5,422 nt of DNA from Pyrinomonadaceae bacterium (GTDB lineage: Bacteria > Acidobacteriota > Blastocatellia > Pyrinomonadales > Pyrinomonadaceae), in contig JACCTF010000563.1 of NCBI GenBank assembly GCA_013812565.1, positions 1 to 5,422 on the forward strand, read 5' to 3'. Position numbers and translations under genes: made by a program. Below are positions 1-5,422 of this stretch, piece after piece; within the stretch, counting starts at the first letter, position 1; each line of letters opens with the position of its first letter. The notes below the pieces were generated by a model that saw only the letters and a program-made list of their open reading frames with translations, had not been told where the DNA came from and ran no database searches.

Positions 1-260
1 GAGCCATCTTCCGCCGTGCGCAGTGGTGGCTCGACAAGCGATTCTTCATCGAACCGTTTAGGGTCAATCTCGCGCCCGTGAATCGGTGAAAAAACACGGA
101 ACCCGTCGTCCGCCAGACGCATGTCATACCCGTAGCTGGATGCCCCGGCGGAGATGATCCGACGGCCATCCACTTGACGCACAAGCTTTGGTTCAAAAGG
201 CTGAATCAGCATTGCCTCTTCGACCATGCGCTCAATCCAGCGATCTGATTTAACAGTCAT
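1..260 (-). CDS. dcd: dCTP deaminase, N-terminal part (gene runs off the left edge)
   Basis: dCTP deaminase converts dCTP to dUTP and ammonia in the cytoplasm, feeding dTMP synthesis; some family members also hydrolyse dUTP. The minus-strand frame opens with ATG at 260-258 and stays open to the window edge, giving 86 complete codons. The N-terminus reads MTVKSDRWIERMVEEAMLIQ, followed by the family hallmark SSYGYDMR at about residues 41-48 and a DPKRFDEE stretch at about 66-73. This pattern (KSDRWI near the start, then SSYGYD, then DPK.FDE) is that of the roughly 180-200-residue form of Dcd, which differs from the E. coli type. The catalytic Glu and the nucleotide-binding C-terminal half are outside the window, so a bifunctional deaminase/dUTPase cannot be told apart. 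The ribosome binding site is weak (an AAAG about 6-9 bases upstream). No operon partner is visible upstream, because 175 bases separate it from the preceding gene on the same strand. Confidence 0.9.
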   Translation of the reverse strand, partial: MTVKSDRWIERMVEEAMLIQPFEPKLVRQVDGRRIISAGASSYGYDMRLADDGFRVFSPIHGREIDPKRFDEESLVEPPLRTAEDG

Positions 261-362
261 GTTCTGCTTTGTTAATGAAAGGGATTTAAAAGAACGCACT
301 CGCTTATCTAACTGAGGGAGTCGCGTGCTGCAGCTTAATCCGGTCAGGGGTGTAGTGTCCAG

Positions 363-371
363 AGGAGGTGA
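363..371 (+). promoter_or_regulatory. Near-perfect Shine-Dalgarno sequence on the otherwise gene-poor plus strand
   Basis: AGGAGGTGA at 363-371 is a nine-base match to the complement of the conserved 16S rRNA 3' end. It is the best ribosome-binding-like sequence I see in the window and lies on the strand without real genes. An ATG follows at 381, 12 bases after AGGAGG, which is longer than ideal but usable. Read on the minus strand the same bases are TCACCTCCT, an anti-Shine-Dalgarno sequence lying between the DUF4097-like gene and dcd. It could be coincidence. Confidence 0.3.
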
Positions 372-380
372 CGAAAGACG

Positions 381-461
381 ATGGAAGACACCAAGCCCTC
401 ATCAGCCAAAGACGAACGCCGGTTGCTCTCGCAGGCTACTTGTTATCGCTCGTATGTATAA
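381..461 (+). CDS. Possible 26-codon small ORF behind a strong Shine-Dalgarno
   Basis: ATG at 381 opens a 26-residue frame (MEDTKPSSAKDERRLLSQAT and six more residues) ending in TAA at 459-461. The only support is the excellent AGGAGGTGA upstream and the position divergent from dcd, which would leave 120 bases for a divergent promoter region. The last 26 bases overlap the 3' end of the convergent DUF4097-like gene. The peptide is hydrophilic, has no membrane segment and resembles nothing I recognise. It could be a small protein, the stump of a lost plus-strand gene, or chance. I saw no convincing -35/-10 pair in 261-362. Confidence 0.15.
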   Translation: MEDTKPSSAKDERRLLSQATCYRSYV

Positions 462-1344
462 CGCGAATCGTTCCCGTGCCAACGGTAAATGATAGCAATG
501 CACCGCCCATACCAGCGCGCGCCCGCAAGTGTTGTGTTGTTGCTGGTGTGTCTTCGCGCGGCGTGAAGGCAGAGTAAGCATTCTCGATTCGTCCGCTGTG
601 GAGCACTTGGGCGTCGATGTCGGCATTGAAGTTTGCGGGAAGTTCGATGGTCATATCGCCCTGCGCGAGTCGAACCTCGGCACCGCGTCCGCGCCAGCTA
701 CGTGACGTAACATTAAGATGAACGGAGCCACGTTCAACCATAACTGCGAGGCTACCGCCCGCGGGTGCGAGCCTCGCGTTGCTTTCAGTTGCACTCAGGC
801 GAACCGCACCCTCTACGCCTGCAACGTGGAACGCTCCGTGTCCGGCGTTGACTTCCAAATCAATTGCCATCGGCACACGAATGCAGTAGTCGATCTTCCA
901 CGGTAGTGCTAAAAGTTTTTTCGGGAAATCTTTTGCGACACGGCGCATGAACTGTCGGTCGTGCGTCCCTGTCGTGATAAGGCGTATGTGGTTCGCATCT
1001 TGGTCCAGTAGAAAGTTGTTAACTCTGGCGAGTCGGGTTAAGTCTTCTTCGGTGTCAGCACGCAGTTCTATTTCAGCGGTAATTTCAACCTGGCTTTGCG
1101 GCCACGCTTCGATAGTGATCGATCCTTGCGGCGCGCCGTAGATGGTGAGCGTGCCGCCGTAACCGAAGCGTCGCACCTCACGGCGCGACGCTGTGCGCAC
1201 AAGCGCTGGAGGCGGGACTTGCTCAATAGCAGATTTACTTCGTTGCTGTGAAGCGGCCTCGACCGGAAGCGCCATTAAACCCAAGGCGAGAAACAATGCA
1301 CGTTGAGTTAAGACCCACGGCGCTGTCCGTTTTTTGTGATTCAT
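436..1344 (-). CDS. Exported DUF4097-like beta-repeat protein (second, diverged copy)
   Basis: This is a 302-residue exported protein with no enzymatic signature. A signal peptide is clear: KKR at residues 4-6, a hydrophobic core at about 16-28 (ALFLALGLMALPV) and an Ala-rich cleavage region near EAAS at 29-32. The mature part is built of short alternating-hydrophobic strands with small-residue turns, for example GSITIEAW and IDLEVNAGHGAFHVAGVEG, which resembles the DUF4097 / putative adhesin beta-helix families. Family members have no well-defined biochemical role; location outside the cytoplasmic membrane is inferred. Shared blocks with the upstream neighbour (G-[ST]-I-x-[IV]-EAW, a RVP-x6-[DL]LE motif, and a similar C-terminal strand pair) indicate a paralogue. 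A 40-residue charged stretch at roughly 95-135 seems extra. Only GTG at 1350 or ATG at 1344 can be the start, because an in-frame TGA lies at 1359-1357. I chose the ATG, but neither has a good ribosome binding site, which fits translation coupled to the gene 77-83 bases upstream. Confidence 0.75.
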   Translation of the reverse strand: MNHKKRTAPWVLTQRALFLALGLMALPVEAASQQRSKSAIEQVPPPALVRTASRREVRRFGYGGTLTIYGAPQGSITIEAWPQSQVEITAEIELRADTEEDLTRLARVNNFLLDQDANHIRLITTGTHDRQFMRRVAKDFPKKLLALPWKIDYCIRVPMAIDLEVNAGHGAFHVAGVEGAVRLSATESNARLAPAGGSLAVMVERGSVHLNVTSRSWRGRGAEVRLAQGDMTIELPANFNADIDAQVLHSGRIENAYSAFTPREDTPATTQHLRARAGMGGALLSFTVGTGTIRVIHTSDNK

Positions 1345-1427
1345 ACTCACTGCGGCTCAGGTAGAGACAGATGCTCGTGTAGCGAATGCACAAAGAGAAG
1401 TATTGAGATTGGGCGTTGAACGGATGC

Positions 1428-2240
1428 TCAACGGTACATAAAACTGATTGGGCCGCGATGATTGGTTACGGTGAGCGTCGCGCGCCCGTTTCCGACATTT
1501 CCAACAACTCTGCGCTTGTCTTCGGCGGCGTTAAAGAACCTTGCGAATCCGCCGAGGTTGATATTACGTGTCAACGGCGCGGTCGCCATTAAACGAAACG
1601 CAGAGTCGGATGGGATACGTAGATTGATGATTCCTTGTATCGACGTGAGTTCGTAGGTGCCTTCAGCCAAAAGCTCTCCGTCGAACAAAATATCACCCGT
1701 CATGTTCCTAGCCATTACGGCGGTGGCACGGATGCCTGTCAGCTCAATGTCACCAGCGGATGAAACGTGCGCGCGAACCAACTGTCCGCGGACGCCTCGA
1801 ACAGTGATATTACCCTGCTTTGTTTCAAGGTCCACTTCAGAATCAACGGGGACACGAATGCGAAAGTTCACGTTGCCGACATCACTGCGTTGGTTGTCGC
1901 GAACGATGTTTATCGTCAGTACATCATTGTCCATCTCCGGAGCGCAATGCGCGGCTGGTGCTTCCATGTGGGCATCAAGCTCGATTCGTGGACGATCCCA
2001 AGCTTCGACTAGGATCGTACCAGTACGATTTATTAAATGTAAGCGGATGCTTTTGCGCGCCGGATACCTCTTAGTGAAATGACGATCTTGCGCGAAGATG
2101 TGGGTGGCGGTCGCGGAGGAGAGGACAGCAGCAATTGCCAGAATGACGATTAAACGCTTTACCGCTGCTGTTCTGGCCCAGCAACGCAGCGTCTCAAAAG
2201 GGCGAAAGTTCATGCTTATTGCTCTCTTCGGGATCATCAT
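1428..2240 (-). CDS. Exported DUF4097-family beta-repeat protein (first copy)
   Basis: This is a 270-residue secreted or surface-attached protein of the DUF4097 (putative adhesin, beta-strand repeat) type. The N-terminus holds a positively charged segment and a hydrophobic core (RLIVILAIAAVLSSATATHI, about 29-48) followed by FAQD, giving a likely cleavage after FAQ near residue 51. After that come regular strand-turn units: GTILVEAW, DLETKQGNITVRGVRGQL, AGDIELTGIRA, TGDILFDGELLAEGTYELTS and GIINLRIP. This pattern of a G-[DN]-I core followed by the next rung is typical of the family, in which a right-handed beta fold is predicted. No catalytic residues are apparent. The start is uncertain. ATG at 2240 has AAGGA 11 bases upstream, while ATG at 2213 (261 residues) has GAGAG 8 bases upstream and gives a more ordinary signal-peptide length. 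It lies 85 bases after the anti-sigma gene, presumably in the same transcript, and is followed by a diverged paralogue. Confidence 0.82.
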   Translation of the reverse strand: MMIPKRAISMNFRPFETLRCWARTAAVKRLIVILAIAAVLSSATATHIFAQDRHFTKRYPARKSIRLHLINRTGTILVEAWDRPRIELDAHMEAPAAHCAPEMDNDVLTINIVRDNQRSDVGNVNFRIRVPVDSEVDLETKQGNITVRGVRGQLVRAHVSSAGDIELTGIRATAVMARNMTGDILFDGELLAEGTYELTSIQGIINLRIPSDSAFRLMATAPLTRNINLGGFARFFNAAEDKRRVVGNVGNGRATLTVTNHRGPISFMYR

Positions 2241-2264
2241 CGCAAGAAGAATCCTTGCACTCTT

Positions 2265-2300
2265 CCGCCCGCGTTTTGTTCAAAATAAGAGCACGGGCGG
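2265..2300 (-). repeat. GC-rich inverted repeat between the anti-sigma and DUF4097 genes
   Basis: CCGCCCG at 2265-2271 and CGGGCGG at 2294-2300 are perfect 7-base complements with a 22-base loop. Inside the loop TTTTG (2274-2278) and CAAAA (2281-2285) are also complementary, though only two bases apart. On the minus strand the hairpin would form in the mRNA 25-60 bases before the first DUF4097 gene. No T run follows it on that strand, so it is not a standard intrinsic terminator there. TTCTTTT follows on the plus strand, where no gene ends. It may act as an mRNA-stabilising or processing hairpin, or be a protein-binding site. Confidence 0.45.
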
Positions 2301-2325
2301 TTCTTTTGACGCTCGAATGAAAGTG

Positions 2326-3075
2326 TCACAGCTCGGAGAACTCTTGCAGCAACTCTACCTTGTTACGAAGCGCTGCATTCAACATATCTTCGGAAACTTC
2401 GTCGTGTGGACGATGACGAAGTTCGATGAGCGAATCCTTAAGGGCTTGATCGATAACATCCATGTTTTGCTGAAACGCTTCGCGCACGCGGGGATTCCAC
2501 CGTGACTTGCGCCGTTCAACGCGGTGACGCCAATACTCGATAACCGGTTGCTGATGCTGCATGTAAGCATCATGATCGAAGCTGACTGCGTTTACATCAC
2601 TACGAACGGGTTCATTAGTAAGCGAAGCGCCGCTGCCGTCTGGCCCCGCGCTTTGTGTGTTTCGCAAGGCCATCGTCGTGACAAGAGAGACAGCAACGAT
2701 GATCATGGTGACAGCCGTAGTCAACTGCGGCAGCGAAAGTTCCCAGCGTCTGTTTATTAAGTTCGCCCACCAGCTTTCGTGCGCCACGGCGGTTCTTTGA
2801 CGCCCGGTCGCCGAGCCGGTTGTAGCACCATGACGGGCATCAATTTCGCTCTCAAGCGTGTTCTGTATACGCAGCCATAACGCCCGTTCGTTCGGCGGAG
2901 CAACGTACTGTTCACGATCTTCGCGAGCAACGTTTACGATGGCATGAAGATCATCACGCACCGCTACGCAGCCAAAACATTCATTAAAATGCTTGTTGAG
3001 CAATGTTCGATTCTCAGCGCTGATTGAACCGTCAAGCAGTTCACTGAGTAATTCCTGACATCTATCGCAATTCAT
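2326..3075 (-). CDS. Transmembrane zinc-finger anti-sigma factor
   Basis: This 249-residue protein is predicted to bind and inhibit the ECF sigma factor encoded just upstream. The N-terminus is a ZAS-type zinc-binding anti-sigma domain: C3 and C6, then LLSELLDG at about 9-16, then H29-x3-C33-x2-C36. A hydrophobic segment at about 119-137 (TTAVTMIIVAVSLVTTMAL) places the zinc domain in the cytoplasm and residues 138-249 outside the membrane. The outer part has no cysteine and ends in long amphipathic helices, from about 205 to the C-terminus (a QQNMDVIDQALKDSL block, then EDMLNAALRNKVELLQEF). These probably form a helical hairpin sensing or regulatory domain. The start is ATG at 3075, since AAGAGG lies 8 bases upstream. 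An in-frame ATG at 3102 would add nine residues but has no better site. The sigma gene is 183 bases upstream, unusually far for such a pair, and the DUF4097 gene is 85 bases downstream. The role is inferred from domain and context. Confidence 0.88.
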   Translation of the reverse strand: MNCDRCQELLSELLDGSISAENRTLLNKHFNECFGCVAVRDDLHAIVNVAREDREQYVAPPNERALWLRIQNTLESEIDARHGATTGSATGRQRTAVAHESWWANLINRRWELSLPQLTTAVTMIIVAVSLVTTMALRNTQSAGPDGSGASLTNEPVRSDVNAVSFDHDAYMQHQQPVIEYWRHRVERRKSRWNPRVREAFQQNMDVIDQALKDSLIELRHRPHDEVSEDMLNAALRNKVELLQEFSEL

Positions 3076-3083
3076 TGAAAGAA

Positions 3084-3089
3084 CCTCTT
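3084..3089 (-). promoter_or_regulatory. Ribosome binding site of the anti-sigma gene
   Basis: The minus strand reads AAGAGG at 3089-3084, with an 8-base spacer before the ATG at 3075-3073. This decides the start in favour of MNCDRC over the upstream in-frame ATGs, and it puts the first zinc-ligand cysteine at residue 3, as is usual in this anti-sigma family. Confidence 0.65.
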
Positions 3090-3132
3090 GCATGCCACAC
3101 ACGTCGGCGGCGACTTTAAAGATCAGCCTTTG

Positions 3133-3159
3133 TGAGAATCCTGTGTAACGTGCCTTTCC
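3133..3159 (-). promoter_or_regulatory. Tentative ECF-type promoter before the anti-sigma gene
   Basis: The minus strand reads GGAAAGG at 3159-3153, then 15 bases, then TCTCA at 3137-3133. The spacing and the GGAA core resemble RpoE-like ECF promoters (GGAACTT, about 16 bases, TCTGA), but both boxes carry mismatches and one occurrence cannot exclude chance. If real, transcription would begin about 50 bases before the anti-sigma ATG. The anti-sigma factor and the DUF4097 genes would then be driven by the sigma factor itself, downstream of the terminator-like hairpin at 3164-3204. Confidence 0.22.
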
Positions 3160-3163
3160 TGAT

Positions 3164-3204
3164 AAAAAATCTCGCGGAGGACTGTGGTTAATGTCTTCAC
3201 CGCG
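3164..3204 (-). terminator. Terminator- or attenuator-like hairpin between sigma and anti-sigma genes
   Basis: On the minus strand CGCGG (3204-3200) pairs with CCGCG (3177-3173). GAC (3195-3193) and GTC (3182-3180) can extend the pairing inside the loop. Two bases after the lower arm comes AG, then a run of six T (3169-3164). The stem is short and interrupted, so partial termination or attenuation is more plausible than a full stop. It lies 55-95 bases after the sigma stop codon and about 90 bases before the anti-sigma start. Confidence 0.4.
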
Positions 3205-3258
3205 GAGTGGTTCGAAACGCGCAGGCGCTTCATTGACTCAGGCGGACGCTCTTGGAAG

Positions 3259-3837
3259 CTATTCGGACAAATTTTGTTGCCTGAGCAAGGCGCGTAATTT
3301 CATCCGCGCTTTGTGCAACTGCGATTTGCTGGTTCCAACCGAGATATGCATCTTCCGTGCGATCTCTTCGTGTTCGTACCCTTCAACATCGTGCAGCACA
3401 AACACTGTGCGGTAGCCGGTCGGCAACTGCGCAACGGCTCTGTCGAGTGCAATGCGGTCAACTACCGGCATCGCATTTGGGTTCTCTGTGCCGCGAACCA
3501 TCTGCACCGGAATATCGCCATCTTCCGTAGTCTGCTCCAACATTACGCCCCGCTTCCGAAAGTGCATCAGCACTTGGTTAACCGCTAGCCGATGCAACCA
3601 GGTGGTAAAAGCAGAGTCGCCGCGGAAGGATCCGATCTTACGAAACAGTTGGATGAACACCTCTTGCGTGAGGTCTTCTGCCTCCACGACGTTGTGGGTC
3701 ATGCGCAGGCACAAGCTGTAGACGCGTCGGTTGTGGCGCTCATAAAGCTCTTCGAAGGCATGCACATCGCCTCCGGCCGTTCTTTGCGCCAGCACATAGT
3801 CAGAAATTGGGGGAATCTCTGTTTCAGCCGCGGTCAC
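3259..3837 (-). CDS. ECF-subfamily (sigma-70 group 4) RNA polymerase sigma factor
   Basis: This 192-residue sigma factor would direct RNA polymerase to a small alternative regulon and be held inactive by the anti-sigma factor encoded next. Region 2 spans about residues 27-97: [15 protein letters not shown], then the conserved [20 protein letters not shown] (about 52-71) and [18 protein letters not shown] helix (here [14 protein letters not shown]). A roughly 35-residue linker follows. Region 4 starts near [20 protein letters not shown] and contains the helix-turn-helix [29 protein letters not shown]. There is no extra C-terminal domain, and the length is normal for the RpoE-like group. The start is GTG at 3837. 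The frame upstream runs back to a TGA at 3918-3916 without any ATG, GTG or TTG, so no longer conventional start exists; another GTG 14 codons in would still keep region 2. No Shine-Dalgarno is visible before the GTG, which is odd and may mean weak or regulated translation. Confidence 0.93.
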   Translation of the reverse strand: MTAAETEIPPISDYVLAQRTAGGDVHAFEELYERHNRRVYSLCLRMTHNVVEAEDLTQEVFIQLFRKIGSFRGDSAFTTWLHRLAVNQVLMHFRKRGVMLEQTTEDGDIPVQMVRGTENPNAMPVVDRIALDRAVAQLPTGYRTVFVLHDVEGYEHEEIARKMHISVGTSKSQLHKARMKLRALLRQQNLSE

Positions 3838-4092
3838 GTGTTCGTGTTTTGGTTGAAGCCATGATGGCTTTGCTTCGTCTTCTTCTCTGCCACCAGGAAC
3901 GACGCTAACACGCGCTCACTAACTTCGAACGATCATCCCGCACTCTGCCGCTGCGTTTTTCAGTCAATCCCCAGCGCGTAACCGGGCTTCCTATTCGCAA
4001 TTTGTGATGCCGCACTTCTAGGGCGTCGTTGCCTAACTGTACTCAAAGATTTTCTTTTTCGTGTACTGCATTAACGCTTTGGTGCATTCACT
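3838..4092. other. Non-coding region between yifB and the sigma gene
   Basis: This is 255 bases without a supported gene. I looked for a terminator after the yifB stop and found no stable hairpin followed by T on the minus strand. I also looked for a -35/-10 or an ECF promoter for the sigma gene and found only TTGACT (3965-3960), with no acceptable -10 at the usual distance. A 12-codon minus-strand frame (ATG 3862, TGA 3826-3824) overlaps the sigma start codon. An 8-base inverted repeat, AACGACGC (3898-3905) and GCGTCGTT (4023-4030), is present but far apart. The sigma promoter most likely lies here, though I cannot place it. Confidence 0.4.
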
Positions 4093-5422
4093 TTATGCCC
4101 AGTAAGTGCGGTCGAGTGATCGATAACCAACAGCCTCAGCGACATGCGCCGGGCGAATGTCTGCGGAAGCATCGAGGTCTGCGATAGTACGGCTGACCTT
4201 GAGTATTCGATCATAAGCGCGGGCTGACAAGGCTAAACGCGTCATGGCCGCCTCTAACATTAGTTCGCACTTGGTATCGATTTGACAGTGATGGCGAATT
4301 TGCCGAGATGTCATCGCCGAGTTAGAGAAGATTCCTTCATTAAAGAATCGCTCCCGCTGGCGCTCCCGCGCGGCTGTAACTCGCGCGCGTATGTCGGCCG
4401 AGCTTTCCACCTCCGGTCCTTCGCCAGTTAACTCTTTGAAACGTACGGCAGGCACGTCGACATGTATATCTATGCGGTCGAGCAGCGGTCCCGAAATTCT
4501 TCCGACGTAACGACTAATCTGCAAGGGTGTGCAGCGACATTCTCTAGTCGGATCGTTCCAAAAACCGCAGGGACATGGGTTCATCGCGGCGGCGAGCATA
4601 AATGACGCCGGAAAGGTCAGCGACATCGCTGCACGGCTGATGGTGACTTGCCCGTCTTCGAGCGGTTGCCGCAAAACCTCCAGCACACTTCGATCAAACT
4701 CCGGCAACTCATCCAGGAAGAGCACCCCGTGATGTGCGAGCGAAACTTCGCCGGGGCGCGGCACAGTGCCGCCACCAATCAACCCGGCATCGCTAATTGT
4801 GTGGTGCGGCGACCGAAAGGGTCTTTCGGTAACTAATCCGGTACGATTCGTTAGGCCTGCGACTGAATGAATTTTGGTTAGCTCCAGCGCAGTCTCAAAC
4901 TCGAGCGGCGGCAGAATCGTTGGCAATCGCTTGGCAAGCATGGTCTTGCCGGAGCCCGGCGGCCCGATCAGCAGAATATTGTGCGAACCAGCGCTCGCAA
5001 CTTCCAAGGCTCGTTTGGCGCTCTGCTGGCCGCGCACCTCGCGGAAGTCGACCTTGTAGCGATCGACGTGCGAAAGCACCATCGCCGGATCGACTCGCAG
5101 CGGCGTCCGTTCGCCTGGAGAGCGGCGCAGGGCTGCAAGCAGTTCGACGGCGCTACGTAAATCAGCGACCGGATAAACATCAACACCAGCAACCACCGCT
5201 GCTTCCTTGGCATTCTCTTCAGGCAGCAGAAGAAATTTCGTTCCCGCCTCGCGGGCTCGTACCGCAATAGAGAGCGCACCCTTAATCGGGCGTACACGCC
5301 CGTCAAGCGAGAGTTCACCGACGGAGAGTACATCGGCCAGCCCCTCCTCGTTGCCGAGGTCGCCGTTTGCTCCCAGGATGCCAAGCGCAATCGGTAGATC
5401 AAAGCTCGCACCTTCCTTTCTA
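4093..5422 (-). CDS. comM: YifB/ComM-family Mg-chelatase-like AAA+ ATPase (N-terminus beyond the right edge)
   Basis: The family is related to magnesium chelatase subunit I. Its studied member, ComM of Vibrio, is a hexameric helicase that promotes branch migration during natural transformation. The visible part is 442 residues, against roughly 500-510 for the full protein, so about 65 are missing. Reading from the edge: [20 protein letters not shown] and [17 protein letters not shown] belong to the N-terminal ChlI/Lon-like domain. Walker A GPPGSGKT is at visible residues 153-160, [11 protein letters not shown] at 200-210 and Walker [11 protein letters not shown] at about 233-242. Four conserved cysteines (CPCG...CRC) lie at 283, 285, 295 and 297, followed by [15 protein letters not shown]. 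The C-terminal domain has [18 protein letters not shown] and ends [19 protein letters not shown] at 5196 could be mistaken for the start, but the frame upstream matches the family without a break. The protein looks intact. It has no evident functional tie to the sigma module; the 255-base gap argues for separate transcription. Confidence 0.95.
   Translation of the reverse strand, partial: RKEGASFDLPIALGILGANGDLGNEEGLADVLSVGELSLDGRVRPIKGALSIAVRAREAGTKFLLLPEENAKEAAVVAGVDVYPVADLRSAVELLAALRRSPGERTPLRVDPAMVLSHVDRYKVDFREVRGQQSAKRALEVASAGSHNILLIGPPGSGKTMLAKRLPTILPPLEFETALELTKIHSVAGLTNRTGLVTERPFRSPHHTISDAGLIGGGTVPRPGEVSLAHHGVLFLDELPEFDRSVLEVLRQPLEDGQVTISRAAMSLTFPASFMLAAAMNPCPCGFWNDPTRECRCTPLQISRYVGRISGPLLDRIDIHVDVPAVRFKELTGEGPEVESSADIRARVTAARERQRERFFNEGIFSNSAMTSRQIRHHCQIDTKCELMLEAAMTRLALSARAYDRILKVSRTIADLDASADIRPAHVAEAVGYRSLDRTYWA

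Noticed and set aside
1657..2082. A 141-codon plus-strand frame opposite the first DUF4097-like gene
   Set aside because: The minus-strand frame has a signal peptide and repeat pattern. The plus-strand product is compositionally odd (Ser/Arg-rich), has no supporting ribosome binding site and is antisense to the real gene.
3173..3208. Direct repeat of CTCCGCG (3208-3202 and 3179-3173, minus strand)
   Set aside because: The two copies are explained by the pairing arms of the terminator-like hairpin and do not suggest a separate binding site.
3861..3908. Plus-strand 15-codon hydrophobic ORF ([15 protein letters not shown])
   Set aside because: It has only a weak GAAG before the ATG, no visible promoter and chance length; its Leu run reflects the Glu/Lys-rich antisense sequence.
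3898..4030. Inverted repeat AACGACGC / GCGTCGTT flanking 117 bases upstream of the sigma gene
   Set aside because: Eight bases at this distance are expected by chance, and the flanks show no promoter to pair with an operator role.
4093..5196. GTG at 5196 as the true start of the yifB-type gene
   Set aside because: The same frame is open to the window edge and encodes the conserved N-terminal domain, so the GTG is an internal valine codon.
4968..5411. A 147-codon minus-strand frame overlapping the yifB region
   Set aside because: It is Arg- and Ser-rich and out of frame with yifB. The yifB frame itself continues through 5196-5422 with clear family motifs ([17 protein letters not shown]), so this is a shadow.

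Overview
The window carries five or six protein genes, all on the minus strand. The layout and families suggest a soil-type bacterium with an outer membrane, most likely an acidobacterium. The main clue is an ECF sigma factor, followed by a membrane-anchored zinc-finger anti-sigma factor, followed by exported DUF4097-type beta-repeat proteins. This arrangement is familiar from Acidobacteriota, but the assignment is inference because no rRNA or marker gene is present. Base composition looks moderate, slightly above half G+C by eye. I see no tRNA, rRNA, CRISPR, insertion sequence or phage gene.

In transcription order (right to left): (1) 5422-4093 is the C-terminal 442 residues of a YifB/ComM-family Mg-chelatase-like AAA+ ATPase, whose N-terminus lies beyond the window. 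(2) 4092-3838 is a 255-base non-coding leader with no convincing terminator or promoter. (3) 3837-3259 is an ECF sigma factor with a GTG start. (4) 3258-3076 is a 183-base spacer holding a terminator-like hairpin with a T run and, further downstream, a tentative ECF-like promoter. (5) 3075-2326 is a transmembrane anti-sigma factor with a zinc-binding N-terminus. (6) 2240-1428 and (7) 1350/1344-436 are two exported, strongly diverged DUF4097-like paralogues. (8) 435-261 is an intergenic stretch with a strikingly good Shine-Dalgarno sequence on the plus strand. (9) 260-1 is the N-terminal 86 codons of a dCTP deaminase (dcd), whose C-terminus lies beyond the window.

The central block (3837 to 436) reads as one functional module. 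A sigma factor would be held at the membrane by its anti-sigma partner and released by an envelope signal, with the two exported beta-repeat proteins made from the same locus as effectors, targets or signal modulators. This is inferred from order, strand and domain content. The flanking yifB and dcd genes are housekeeping or DNA-metabolism genes with no evident link to the module.
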